This document shows, in pieces, positions 1 to 6,410 of a DNA stretch of 8,154 nucleotides (position 1 is its first letter; every line of letters starts with the position of its first letter). This stretch comes from Coriobacteriales bacterium (lineage in GTDB: Bacteria > Actinomycetota > Coriobacteriia > Coriobacteriales > UBA8131). The position numbers and the translations under genes are program-made. The stretch spans positions 1 through 8,154 of the forward strand of contig JAISPK010000010.1 of NCBI GenBank assembly GCA_031274985.1. Direction: 5' to 3'. The notes beneath the pieces are model-generated. The model searched no databases. It was given only the letters and a program-made list of their open reading frames with translations, and was not told where the DNA came from.

Positions 1-474
1 GAGGCCAACTTTATGGCCGAGATCGGCGCCACGGTGCACTTTGTTTCCCGCGAACTGCCCGCCGGCCTTGATACGCGCATACAAAAACACGCAGGCAAAC
101 TGCTTTCGATTTCCGGCGATGCGCTGGGGGTGACCCGTGTACGGATCCTCGAGAGCCCTTTGCTGGGGCAGCGAGCAGGAGACGTGGGCGCAAACAGCGA
201 GGCAACAGAGGCAGAGGCAGAGACAGAGGCAGAGGCAGAGGCAGAGATAGAGGTCAACGGCGTCTTTATCTTGCGCCCCGGCGTTGCTCCAACCAGCATG
301 CTCCCCAGCCTGGAGACCACGGAAGGCCTCGTAAAGGTTGACGCACGCATGCGCACCAACATCGAAGGGGTTTTTGCTGCCGGCGACTGCACCGGCAAGC
401 CGATGCAGATAGCCAAGGCGGTGGGAGAGGGACAGACCGCTGTCTTTTCTGCGGTAGAATATCTTCTGGATTAA
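1..474 (+). CDS. Thioredoxin-reductase-like NAD(P)/FAD-dependent oxidoreductase, C-terminal part (5'-truncated)
   Basis: The open frame runs from base 1 to TAA at 472-474, so 157 codons of the C-terminal end are present; the ATG at 13 is internal (FMAEIGATVHFV). The segment VFAAGDCTGKP (about nt 370-402), followed by QIAKAVGEGQTAVFSAVEYL, is the usual C-terminal FAD-contacting motif of the thioredoxin reductase/pyridine nucleotide-disulphide oxidoreductase family. The upstream VNGVFILRPG matches the strand before it. The N-terminal FAD site and any CxxC redox pair lie outside the window, so true thioredoxin reductase cannot be told from a related oxidoreductase. Between the NAD(P)-domain remnant and VNGVFILRP lies a low-complexity Glu-Ala stretch encoded by a hexanucleotide repeat (199-252), which is not typical of the family. 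Family assignment is firm; exact substrate is not. Confidence 0.8.
   Translation, partial: EANFMAEIGATVHFVSRELPAGLDTRIQKHAGKLLSISGDALGVTRVRILESPLLGQRAGDVGANSEATEAEAETEAEAEAEIEVNGVFILRPGVAPTSMLPSLETTEGLVKVDARMRTNIEGVFAAGDCTGKPMQIAKAVGEGQTAVFSAVEYLLD
199..252 (+). repeat. GAGGCA hexanucleotide repeat encoding (Glu-Ala)n
   Basis: Six exact GAGGCA units (199, 208, 214, 226, 232, 238) and two one-base variants (GAGACA at 220, GAGATA at 244) run almost without interruption, broken only by ACA at 205-207. The unit is two codons, so gain or loss of units keeps the oxidoreductase frame. It encodes an acidic, probably helical or disordered Glu-Ala insert at what should be a surface loop. The repeat is seen directly; length variability between strains is inferred. 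Confidence 0.85.
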
Positions 475-485
475 TTCGAACAGCA

Positions 486-511
486 TCGTGGCTTCTGCGC
501 CACGAGCTTTT
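486..511 (+). terminator. Possible weak intrinsic terminator after the oxidoreductase gene
   Basis: TCGTGGC (486-492) pairs perfectly with GCCACGA (499-505) around a 6-nt loop, followed by GCTTTT. It starts 12 nt after the stop codon at 474 and ends 27 nt before the metG ATG. The T tract is only four long, so it may attenuate rather than fully terminate, or simply be a leader hairpin of metG. No convincing promoter was seen in the 63-nt gap. Confidence 0.4.
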
Positions 512-537
512 GTGGCTCAACAGAATTTGGAAACATC

Positions 538-2235
538 ATGACTAACAGCAAAGAATCGTTTTATACCACTACGCCGATCTATTATGTCAACGCAGCGCCG
601 CACCTTGGCACCGCTTATACCACGGTAGCTACCGACGCGCTCGCCCGGTTTGCGCGCAGTACGGGCAAGGACACCTGGTTTCTCACCGGGCTTGACGAGC
701 ACGGCCAAAAAATCGAGCAGGCGGCAAACGCTGAGGGCAAAGCGGTGCAACAATGGGTGGACGAGATTGCGCCTGAGTTCAAGGCGGCCTGGGAGGCGCT
801 GGAAATAGAGTACGACGACTTCATCCGCACCACCGAAGAGCGGCACACGCGCGGGGTGCAGCACTTCTTTGAGACGGTCTATAACAACGGCTATATCTAC
901 AAAGACACCTACCAGGGATACTACTGTGTGCCGGACGAGACCTTCTTCTCCGACGAGCAGCTGGCCGAGTTTGCCGAGGCGCGAGAAGGGGAGGGTCTGC
1001 CGAGCAAACACGAAGACGGCAATCCGCTCTGCCCTGACTGCTGCAGACCGCTCACGTATATGGAAGAAGAAAACCTCTTCTTTAAGCTCAGCGCCTTTGA
1101 AAAACCGCTGCTTGACTACTACGAGGCTCACCCGGACTTCATCCAACCGGACATCCGCAGAAACGAGGTGCTCTCCTTTGTAAGAAGCGGTCTGAAAGAC
1201 CTGAGCGTCTCCCGCACCGCCTTTACCTGGGGCATACCCATCCCGTTTGCCCCCGGGCACGTGAGCTACGTGTGGGTGGATGCGCTCCTCAACTACATCA
1301 CGGCCATCGGATACGGCAGCGAGGCGCCGGAAGACCGGGAGCTGTTTGCCAGGCGCTGGCCGGCGCAGGTACAGTTTGTGGGCAAGGATATCATCCGCTT
1401 TCATTGCGTGATATGGCCGGCCATGCTCATGGCGGCAGGGCTGGAGTTGCCTCAGCAGGTGTTTGCTCACGGGTTTTTGCTCACCAAGGGCGAGAAGATG
1501 TCCAAATCCAAGGGCAATGCCATGGATCCGTTTGCTCTTATCGACACCTTTAGCACCGACGGCTATCGTTATTATTTCTTACGCGACGTGCAGTTTGGCA
1601 CCGACGGGGCCATTTCGCTTGAGCGTATGCTTCAGGTGTATAACGCTGACCTGGCCAATAGCTGGGGAAACCTCTGCTCCCGGGCTTTGAACATGACCGC
1701 CAAGTATCTGGGAGGCAAAACGCCTGAGCTGTGGGAAAAAACCACCAAGCGCCTTACCGAGGAGATGGGCAACCCGCTGGCCAAACTGGTAGCAGACGGT
1801 CTGCAGAGCCGCTACGCCGCCTGCTTTAGTGCAAAGAATTATTCCGGCGCCATGGATGTGGTGATGCAACTGGTGGATGCCGCCAATCTGTACATTGAGC
1901 AGAGCGCACCCTGGGCACTGGCTAAGGCTGCCCTCGTCGAGGCCGAAGAAGCTGAGGCACGTGGTGAGGACCTGGCAGAAGCCACGGCCCCCACGCAGGC
2001 CGATCGCCTTGCCTTTGTGCTCTCTAACGTCCTGGAGAGCATGCGTATCATCGCTGTGCTCTTTGCCCCGGTGATGCCTGCGACCTCGGCGGAAGTATGG
2101 CGACGCCTAGGACTGGGTGACGTGCTCGCGGTTGACGACCAGGAAAGTGTCTGCATCTGGGGAGGGCTTCCTGCCGGTCTTGAGACCACGGTTGGCGAGC
2201 CCCTCTTCATGCGCCTGACCGAAGACGACCTCTAA
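538..2235 (+). CDS. metG: Methionyl-tRNA synthetase (methionine--tRNA ligase)
   Basis: This cytoplasmic class I aminoacyl-tRNA synthetase charges tRNA-Met, including the initiator, using ATP. At 565 residues it is a short form. The Rossmann catalytic domain carries the HIGH-type motif HLGT (residues 22-25) and KMSKS at 320-324. The connective (zinc-knob) region at about 125-175 has YYCVPDE and CPDCCRP, giving Cys130, Asp133, Cys165, Cys168 and Cys169, so the second usual Cys is replaced by Asp. The anticodon-binding helical domain follows, with N-x-x-S-R-A-L near 378-384 and SAPWALAK at 456-463. The protein ends at TEDDL with no C-terminal Trbp111-like tRNA-binding domain, which longer family members (about 650-680 residues) have. 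The start is ATG 538, with only a weak purine stretch (TTGGAAAC) upstream. It ends convergently with rsmA. Identity is certain. Confidence 0.97.
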   Translation: MTNSKESFYTTTPIYYVNAAPHLGTAYTTVATDALARFARSTGKDTWFLTGLDEHGQKIEQAANAEGKAVQQWVDEIAPEFKAAWEALEIEYDDFIRTTEERHTRGVQHFFETVYNNGYIYKDTYQGYYCVPDETFFSDEQLAEFAEAREGEGLPSKHEDGNPLCPDCCRPLTYMEEENLFFKLSAFEKPLLDYYEAHPDFIQPDIRRNEVLSFVRSGLKDLSVSRTAFTWGIPIPFAPGHVSYVWVDALLNYITAIGYGSEAPEDRELFARRWPAQVQFVGKDIIRFHCVIWPAMLMAAGLELPQQVFAHGFLLTKGEKMSKSKGNAMDPFALIDTFSTDGYRYYFLRDVQFGTDGAISLERMLQVYNADLANSWGNLCSRALNMTAKYLGGKTPELWEKTTKRLTEEMGNPLAKLVADGLQSRYAACFSAKNYSGAMDVVMQLVDAANLYIEQSAPWALAKAALVEAEEAEARGEDLAEATAPTQADRLAFVLSNVLESMRIIAVLFAPVMPATSAEVWRRLGLGDVLAVDDQESVCIWGGLPAGLETTVGEPLFMRLTEDDL

Positions 2236-2273
2236 GGTTCGCGGGCGGCGAGACCGACAAAACGCGTCTTGCG

Positions 2274-2298
2274 AAAAGGCAAAGCAGCAGGTTGCTGC
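2274..2298 (-). terminator. Candidate intrinsic terminator of the metA-flavoprotein-rsmA operon
   Basis: On the minus strand a perfect 6-bp stem GCAGCA/TGCTGC with a 3-nt loop (2284-2298) is followed at once by TTTGCCTTTT (complement of 2274-2283). It lies 24 nt downstream of the rsmA stop (2323-2325). It is not followed by T residues on the plus strand, so it fits rsmA better than metG. The stem is short and the T tract interrupted, so the assignment is moderate. The remaining metG-rsmA gap (2236-2273) holds nothing else clear. Confidence 0.45.
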
Positions 2299-2322
2299 GA
2301 CCTATTTCCAGGCGATGCAAGG

Positions 2323-3204
2323 TTAATTTATAAGAGCCTCGTCTATCTCCTGTTGCTCGGAAGCCAGGGCGAGAAAGTCTTCAAGAGAGAGGGTTTCGCC
2401 GCGACGTTTTGGGTCGATTGCGGCAGCCTGGAGCAGCTCCTCAACCGCGACTCCGCTCTCCGGTGCGTTTTGCACAAAGTAGGCTTGCATCGAGTTTTTA
2501 ATGGTCTTGCGGCGCTGAAAAAAGGCTGCGTCAGCGAGCATGCTTGCACGCTTGATAAGCGCGCTTTCGGGTGCAGCCACAGCATCTCGCCGCTCCAGAC
2601 GCACAACCGTTGAGTCTACGCGAGGCGGAGGAAAAAAGCTCTGCGGAGACACTTTGAACTGCTCAACCATCCGTGTCAACAGACCCAACTTGACGGTATA
2701 AGCACCGTAGTCTTTGCTGCCCGGTTTTGCCGCGATGCGTTCGGCAACCTCGCGCTGCACCATTACGGTGGCCTGCTCAAGGCTCGGCAGCATCTGAAAA
2801 TATTCAAGCAACAGGGTTGCGGCCACGGCATAGGGAAGATTGGCCACCAGGGCACACGGTGCGAGCTGCTGCAAGCGCATCAGGGTCTCAGGCGCGAGGG
2901 CATCGCCACCGATTAGTTCAAGGGAGGCAAAGCGCTCTCTCAGGCCTTCAAGCAGGGAGTCGTCGAGCTCTACGGCCGTGAGTTGTACCTGCTGGGCCAG
3001 CAAAGCCTCTGTCAGGGTGCCGATGCCCGGGCCAATCTCCAGAACCTTGCTTGCGGAAGGGAGGGCAGCCAGGCGCAGGATCTTTCCCACCACGCCGTCG
3101 TCAATAAGAAAATGCTGCCCCAGATGCTTTTTGGTAAACAGGCCAAGCTCCGCCAAACGCTCACGGGTGGCGCGAACGCTGGCAAGTGACGAATAAGAGG
3201 TCAT
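2323..3204 (-). CDS. rsmA: 16S rRNA (adenine1518-N6/adenine1519-N6)-dimethyltransferase
   Basis: RsmA/KsgA uses S-adenosylmethionine to dimethylate two adjacent adenines in helix 45 of 16S rRNA during late 30S assembly; its loss is classically linked to kasugamycin resistance. The 293-residue product has LGQHFL (28-33), the SAM motif I EIGPGIGTLT (56-65), acidic motif II VELDD (78-82), motif IV NLPY (122-125), and FFPPPRVDS (190-198). The C-terminal helical domain includes FFQRRKTIKNS (228-238) and ends with GETLSLEDFLALA. Length and motifs match the family. The ATG (3204-3202) overlaps the TGA of the upstream flavoprotein gene as ATGA, and no Shine-Dalgarno sequence precedes it (CAAGACCCCAC), so translation is probably coupled to the upstream gene. 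It is convergent with metG. No rnmV (ribonuclease M5), which often accompanies rsmA, was found. Confidence 0.96.
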   Translation of the reverse strand: MTSYSSLASVRATRERLAELGLFTKKHLGQHFLIDDGVVGKILRLAALPSASKVLEIGPGIGTLTEALLAQQVQLTAVELDDSLLEGLRERFASLELIGGDALAPETLMRLQQLAPCALVANLPYAVAATLLLEYFQMLPSLEQATVMVQREVAERIAAKPGSKDYGAYTVKLGLLTRMVEQFKVSPQSFFPPPRVDSTVVRLERRDAVAAPESALIKRASMLADAAFFQRRKTIKNSMQAYFVQNAPESGVAVEELLQAAAIDPKRRGETLSLEDFLALASEQQEIDEALIN

Positions 3205-4358
3205 GTGGGGTCTTGGTCTTGGGCCCGAGATTCTTCTAGGAGCGATTCCTCAACAGGAGGCTCGGGGCTTTGGGCGCTCTCGGGGCTTTGAGAACTCTCG
3301 GCGCTTTGAGCACTCTCAGCGCTTTGGGCGTTCTCGGCGTTCTCGGCACTCTCGTTGCCCTCGCCCTCCGAGTCGCCCCCGTCGTCCTCTTCACAAGACG
3401 AGGACAACGTGGCAACCGCCTCCTCAAGCACCGCTTCAAGCTCATGTATCTTTGCTCTGGACGACAGCGATGCTCGCGCCGCCTGCTTAAGAGCCTCAAA
3501 GTCTGAGTCGACCCAGTCGATTATCTTGGTAGGGGCGCCATATTCATCATCGAGCACCACTGAGCTGGAAGCTTCCGCCGGGCGGGCAATCTTCTCAACA
3601 GCCTTCTCGGCGCGCTTTTCGCCCTCGGGCACGTCTGCCGTCTCAGGATCAACCTCAGTGCCTATGGTTGCAAGATGTTTGCCTGCAAAGCGGGCAAAAG
3701 CGCTGCCGGCAGCCACGGCACGCTGCTCAAACTCCCTCTGAAGGGCAACCTTTTTGCGCAAGCGCGCCAGGTCGCTATAAGCCATAGCGGCAGCATTGTC
3801 TTCGTCGGGCAAATGGGTCACATCCTTAGGATGCTTAAAGCCAACAAAATTCTGCACCTTTTCAAGAGAGAATCCTGCAACAGCCAGAGCGCTTCGCGAA
3901 ATGGTAACCAAGGGGTCGTACCCGTGTGCATCGTTTCCGCCACCCAGGATAAACACCTGAGCCGGGCGCTTTGGCGGCGGCTCCTGCCCAAGCAGATACG
4001 TGCGGGCCCAAAAGGGCTGCATGCGGTCGTACAGCGCTTTGAGTTGGGCGGGTGGGCCGGCAAAAAAGAGCGGCGAGACTATTGCCAGGCCGTCGGCATA
4101 AGAGAGAGCTTCCAGAAGCTCGGGATAATCATCCTCGGCGTGTTTTGGCGAGCTTTTTAGCGTTTGGACGCAGGTGCCGGTCTTTTCGCACCAGCCACAA
4201 CCCAGGCAAGGGGCAATGTGTTTTTTTGACAAAAGAAACCTGCGGGAGCGAGCCCCGGCCTCCCTAACGCCCTGTTCCAGGAGCATGAGCAAGGCCTCGC
4301 TGCTATGAGAACGAGGCGAGCCGCAGATAAAGAGTATTTCCACTTGTTGGGTAGACAT
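3201..4358 (-). CDS. Flavodoxin-fold NAD(P)H-dependent FMN reductase / iron-sulfur flavoprotein-like protein with acidic repetitive tail
   Basis: The 385-residue product starts MSTQQVEILFICGSPRS. The glycine-serine FMN phosphate loop is G-S-P-R-S-H-S-S (13-20), and SPLFFAGPPAQLKALYDR (95-112) is the usual second flavodoxin-fold segment. C51-x2-C54-x2-C57-x5-C63 matches the compact cysteine motif of iron-sulfur flavoproteins and many NAD(P)H-dependent oxidoreductases, so a [4Fe-4S] cluster is possible but not shown. The reductase domain ends around residue 230. It is followed by a charged linker, a predicted helix (about 285-320), and an acidic Ser/Glu/Gln/Ala-rich tail (about 321-385) with hexapeptide repeats. 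The frame stays open upstream to 4451, but that extension lies inside metA. The start at 4358 is preferred because the flavodoxin fold begins there and a perfect TATAAT ends 7 nt upstream. The gap after metA is 13 nt and the gene overlaps rsmA by ATGA. Substrate is unknown. Confidence 0.85.
   Translation of the reverse strand: MSTQQVEILFICGSPRSHSSEALLMLLEQGVREAGARSRRFLLSKKHIAPCLGCGWCEKTGTCVQTLKSSPKHAEDDYPELLEALSYADGLAIVSPLFFAGPPAQLKALYDRMQPFWARTYLLGQEPPPKRPAQVFILGGGNDAHGYDPLVTISRSALAVAGFSLEKVQNFVGFKHPKDVTHLPDEDNAAAMAYSDLARLRKKVALQREFEQRAVAAGSAFARFAGKHLATIGTEVDPETADVPEGEKRAEKAVEKIARPAEASSSVVLDDEYGAPTKIIDWVDSDFEALKQAARASLSSRAKIHELEAVLEEAVATLSSSCEEDDGGDSEGEGNESAENAENAQSAESAQSAESSQSPESAQSPEPPVEESLLEESRAQDQDPT
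3264..3353 (-). repeat. 18-bp tandem repeat encoding the acidic hexapeptide tail of the flavoprotein
   Basis: Four 18-bp units lie end to end (3264-3281, 3282-3299, 3300-3317, 3318-3335), each of the form (G/A)G(G/C)GCTTTG..., followed by two 9-bp half-units (3336-3344, 3345-3353). On the minus strand they encode ENAENA then QSAESA, QSAESS, QSPESA and QSPEPP. Units differ at several bases but conserve the Ser/Glu pattern, and all are in frame. The repeat is at the very C-terminus of the flavoprotein, outside the enzymatic domain. Confidence 0.85.
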
Positions 4359-4365
4359 AGAGGTA

Positions 4366-4371
4366 ATTATA
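4366..4371 (-). promoter_or_regulatory. Consensus -10 element (TATAAT) for a probably leaderless flavoprotein/rsmA transcript
   Basis: On the minus strand the sequence after the metA stop reads TAG-TATAAT-TACCTCT-ATG. The hexamer is a perfect -10 consensus, and only 7 nt separate it from the ATG at 4358, which puts the expected start point at or next to the A of the ATG. No Shine-Dalgarno sequence is present. A good -35 is not visible (ATAGGC at 17-bp spacing). A 5-bp inverted repeat CTCGA/TCGAG (4375-4389) lies in the spacer region. This would be an internal operon promoter separating the flavoprotein and rsmA from metA control. Confidence 0.6.
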
Positions 4372-5292
4372 CTACTCGATCTCTTCGAGCCTATAAGGCG
4401 TCTCCTGATAAACATAATAATTGAGCCAGTTGGCAAAGAACTGGTGCGCATAAGTGCGCCAACGCACCAGAGGTTTTTTGGTGGGATCGTCGCCCGGAAA
4501 ATAATTGCGGGGAATCGCTATGTCGAGCCCGGCTTTGACATCGCGCTGGTATTCCCGGGCCAGGGTGTCTGCCTCGTATTCCAAATGGCCGGTCACATAA
4601 ACCTGCCGACGGTTCTCTGAGACGCAAATAACCGCCCCCGCTTCGGGCGAACCGGCCAGCACCTTGAGCGGAGTCGTCTCGATATCAGAGGCCAGCACGG
4701 TGGCATAACGGCTTTGTGGCATATAAAACGGGTCGTCCATGCCGAGGAGCAGCTGGTCGCGCGCGTCGTAGATGTCCAGAGGATAAACCCCCGAGAGCTT
4801 CTCGGCAAGCAAGTGCTTCTTGATGCCGTAAAAGTGCCAGAGCGCCGCGTTGACCCCCCAGCAGATAAAGAGGCTTTGGTACACATGCGTGCGCGACCAC
4901 TCAAAAAGCGCCGTGAGTTCATCCCAGTAGTCAACCTCTTCAAAGGGAAGCGTCTCAACAGGAGCGCCGGTGACGATGATTCCGTCAAAGCGCTGCCCGC
5001 TCGTGCGCACCTCGTAAGAGTCTGCATAAAAGGCATCCATGTGGCTGGCGGCAGTATTCTTTGATCGGTGTCCGGCAATGGAAACAAGCGACAGCTGCAC
5101 CTGCAGCGGAGTGTTGGACAGCAAGCGTATAAGCTGCGTCTCGGTGGCTATCTTGGTGGGCATGAGGTTAACGATGGCTATCTTAAGAGGACGGATGTCC
5201 TGATGCATGGCGCGGTCTTCGGTCATCAAAAAGACGCTCTCTTCACGCAGCGTGTCTATTGCTGGCAAACCACAAGGCACATTAACCGGCAT
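4372..5292 (-). CDS. metA: Homoserine O-acyltransferase (probably O-acetyltransferase), MetA family
   Basis: This is the first committed enzyme of methionine biosynthesis, acylating homoserine. The 306-residue protein aligns end to end with E. coli MetA from memory: MPVNVPCGLPAIDTLREE, EIRPLK-like DIRPLKIAIVNLMPTKI, RLLSNTPLQV, IIVTGAP, LFICWGVNAAL with the catalytic Cys144, AEKLSGVY with Lys165, Ser194, and VTGHLEYE with His236 and Glu238. At the acyl-donor position (E. coli Gly111) it has Glu113 (TGAPVETLPF); Glu there is known to favour acetyl-CoA over succinyl-CoA in this family. The frame extends 17 codons further to 5343, but 5292 is chosen because family homology starts there and AGAGGAAGGG (complement of 5296-5305) gives a strong ribosome binding site. 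It is the first gene of a minus-strand operon, 13 nt before the flavoprotein ATG, and divergent from tatD. Confidence 0.95.
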   Translation of the reverse strand: MPVNVPCGLPAIDTLREESVFLMTEDRAMHQDIRPLKIAIVNLMPTKIATETQLIRLLSNTPLQVQLSLVSIAGHRSKNTAASHMDAFYADSYEVRTSGQRFDGIIVTGAPVETLPFEEVDYWDELTALFEWSRTHVYQSLFICWGVNAALWHFYGIKKHLLAEKLSGVYPLDIYDARDQLLLGMDDPFYMPQSRYATVLASDIETTPLKVLAGSPEAGAVICVSENRRQVYVTGHLEYEADTLAREYQRDVKAGLDIAIPRNYFPGDDPTKKPLVRWRTYAHQFFANWLNYYVYQETPYRLEEIE

Positions 5293-5326
5293 AAGCCCTT
5301 CCTCTCTACTCGCCATGAGGCGAAAA

Positions 5327-5339
5327 TGGTATTGTACCA
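5327..5339 (-). promoter_or_regulatory. Candidate extended -10 promoter of metA inside an inverted repeat
   Basis: On the minus strand CTGG-TACAAT (hexamer 5336-5331) is a five-of-six match to the -10 consensus, with the TG dinucleotide of an extended -10. A start near 5324 would give a leader of about 30 nt carrying the ribosome binding site. The best -35 positions (TGTTCC at 17-bp spacing) are poor. The hexamer sits in the perfect inverted repeat TGGTA-TTG-TACCA (5327-5339), which could be a repressor site or chance. The leader is too short for a T-box or SAM riboswitch. Confidence 0.4.
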
Positions 5340-5437
5340 GCATGAGAGAACTTGGAACAGCGGAGCAGGGTGCTGCCTCACGGAAAGCGGGGGAGAGCCA
5401 CCTCGTCTCGCATAGGCCCGGTGGACAGGAGTGAGCG

Positions 5438-6388
5438 GTGCGAACAGTATCTTCAGCAGCAAGTAGCGTGGCCTCCGGCGAAGCGCCTGAGCAGGTTTTT
5501 TATGATACCTTGCTGCGTGATGCCAAGCACAAAGTTGTAGAGGCGCCGGTCTTTGCGCCCGGCACGCGCATCGCTGACACGCATGCTCATCTGGATATGT
5601 TGCACCATCCGGGGCTGGCTCTGGCACGAGCTTCTGCGCTGGGAGTTGCCTTTGTCGTCTCGGTAATCGACCCAACGGAAGACCCTTCTTTTACTTTGAG
5701 CAATCTAGAGTCCTGGCAACGCGAGGCAGAAGAGCTGCTGGCAGACAAAGGAACCGTCCCCATTATGGCTCGCCCCCCTTTGTCTGCACCGGAGGTCGCC
5801 CTCATCATCGGCTGTCATCCGCATAACGCTTCTGCCTACAATCAGGCGGTAGAAGACCAACTCGTTTTGGCGCTCACCGGTGACGCGCGCGTGGTGGGCA
5901 TTGGCGAGATCGGCCTTGATTACCACTATGACAACAGCCCGCGCGAGGTTCAGCAGGCGGTGTTCCGCCGTCAGATCCGCCTGGCGCACGAGCATCAAAG
6001 CACCGTGACCCTACACCTGAGAGAGGCGCACGAAGACGGGCTGCGCATTCTCAAAGAAGAGGGGATTCCCAAAAAAGGCGTGTTGCTCCACTGCTTTAAC
6101 CTTAACTACGCAGCGCTGGAGCCCTTCTTAGAGCTGGGTGCTCTGGTGGCTTTTGGCGGGCCGCTTACCTTTAAAAAATGCGATGACGTGCGTGAAGCTG
6201 CCGCAAAGGCACCCCTGGACCGCCTGATGACCGAAACCGACTGCCCTTTTATGGCTCCGGTTCCGGTGAGGGGCAGCGTGTGCGAGCCGGCCAGCGTTGT
6301 TTTTACTGCGCGCCAACTGGGAGACCTGCGCCAGGAGCCCCACGCTCTTGATCAGGCGTTCAACAACGCACGCAGATTCTTTTGCTGA
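5438..6388 (+). CDS. tatD: TatD family metal-dependent hydrolase / deoxyribonuclease
   Basis: TatD proteins are TIM-barrel, metal-dependent nucleases of the amidohydrolase superfamily, reported to have 3'-5' exonuclease activity in DNA turnover and repair. All expected metal ligands are visible in the 316-residue product: DTHAHLD (47-53, His49 and His51), GIGEIGLDY (154-162, Glu157), LHLREAHED (192-200, His193), LHCFN (217-221, His218) and TETDCPF (265-271, Asp268), followed by APVPVRG. It is longer than the usual 255-265 residues: there are about 45 residues before the first strand and an insert around 91-122 before IIGCHPHNA. The start is GTG 5438: an in-frame TGA at 5432 bars any earlier start, and AGGAG (5427-5431) lies 6 nt upstream. 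The N-terminal extension has no obvious signal peptide. It is divergent from metA and convergent with the alkyltransferase-like gene, with a 22-nt gap. Confidence 0.93.
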   Translation: MRTVSSAASSVASGEAPEQVFYDTLLRDAKHKVVEAPVFAPGTRIADTHAHLDMLHHPGLALARASALGVAFVVSVIDPTEDPSFTLSNLESWQREAEELLADKGTVPIMARPPLSAPEVALIIGCHPHNASAYNQAVEDQLVLALTGDARVVGIGEIGLDYHYDNSPREVQQAVFRRQIRLAHEHQSTVTLHLREAHEDGLRILKEEGIPKKGVLLHCFNLNYAALEPFLELGALVAFGGPLTFKKCDDVREAAAKAPLDRLMTETDCPFMAPVPVRGSVCEPASVVFTARQLGDLRQEPHALDQAFNNARRFFC

Positions 6389-6410
6389 GGAGCCCGAAGA
6401 GCACGCTCAC

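Noticed and set aside
517..1470. A 317-codon open frame on the minus strand opposite metG
   Set aside because: It lies antisense to the well-supported metG, has no recognisable domain, and is of the Arg/Val/Leu-rich kind produced by GC-rich codon bias.
4359..4451. Upstream extension of the flavoprotein frame to an ATG at 4451
   Set aside because: The extra 31 residues overlap the end of metA, are unlike flavodoxin N-termini, and would put the TATAAT inside the coding region.
5293..5343. Upstream extension of metA to an ATG at 5343
   Set aside because: MetA homology begins at MPVNVP, and a strong ribosome binding site directly precedes 5292.
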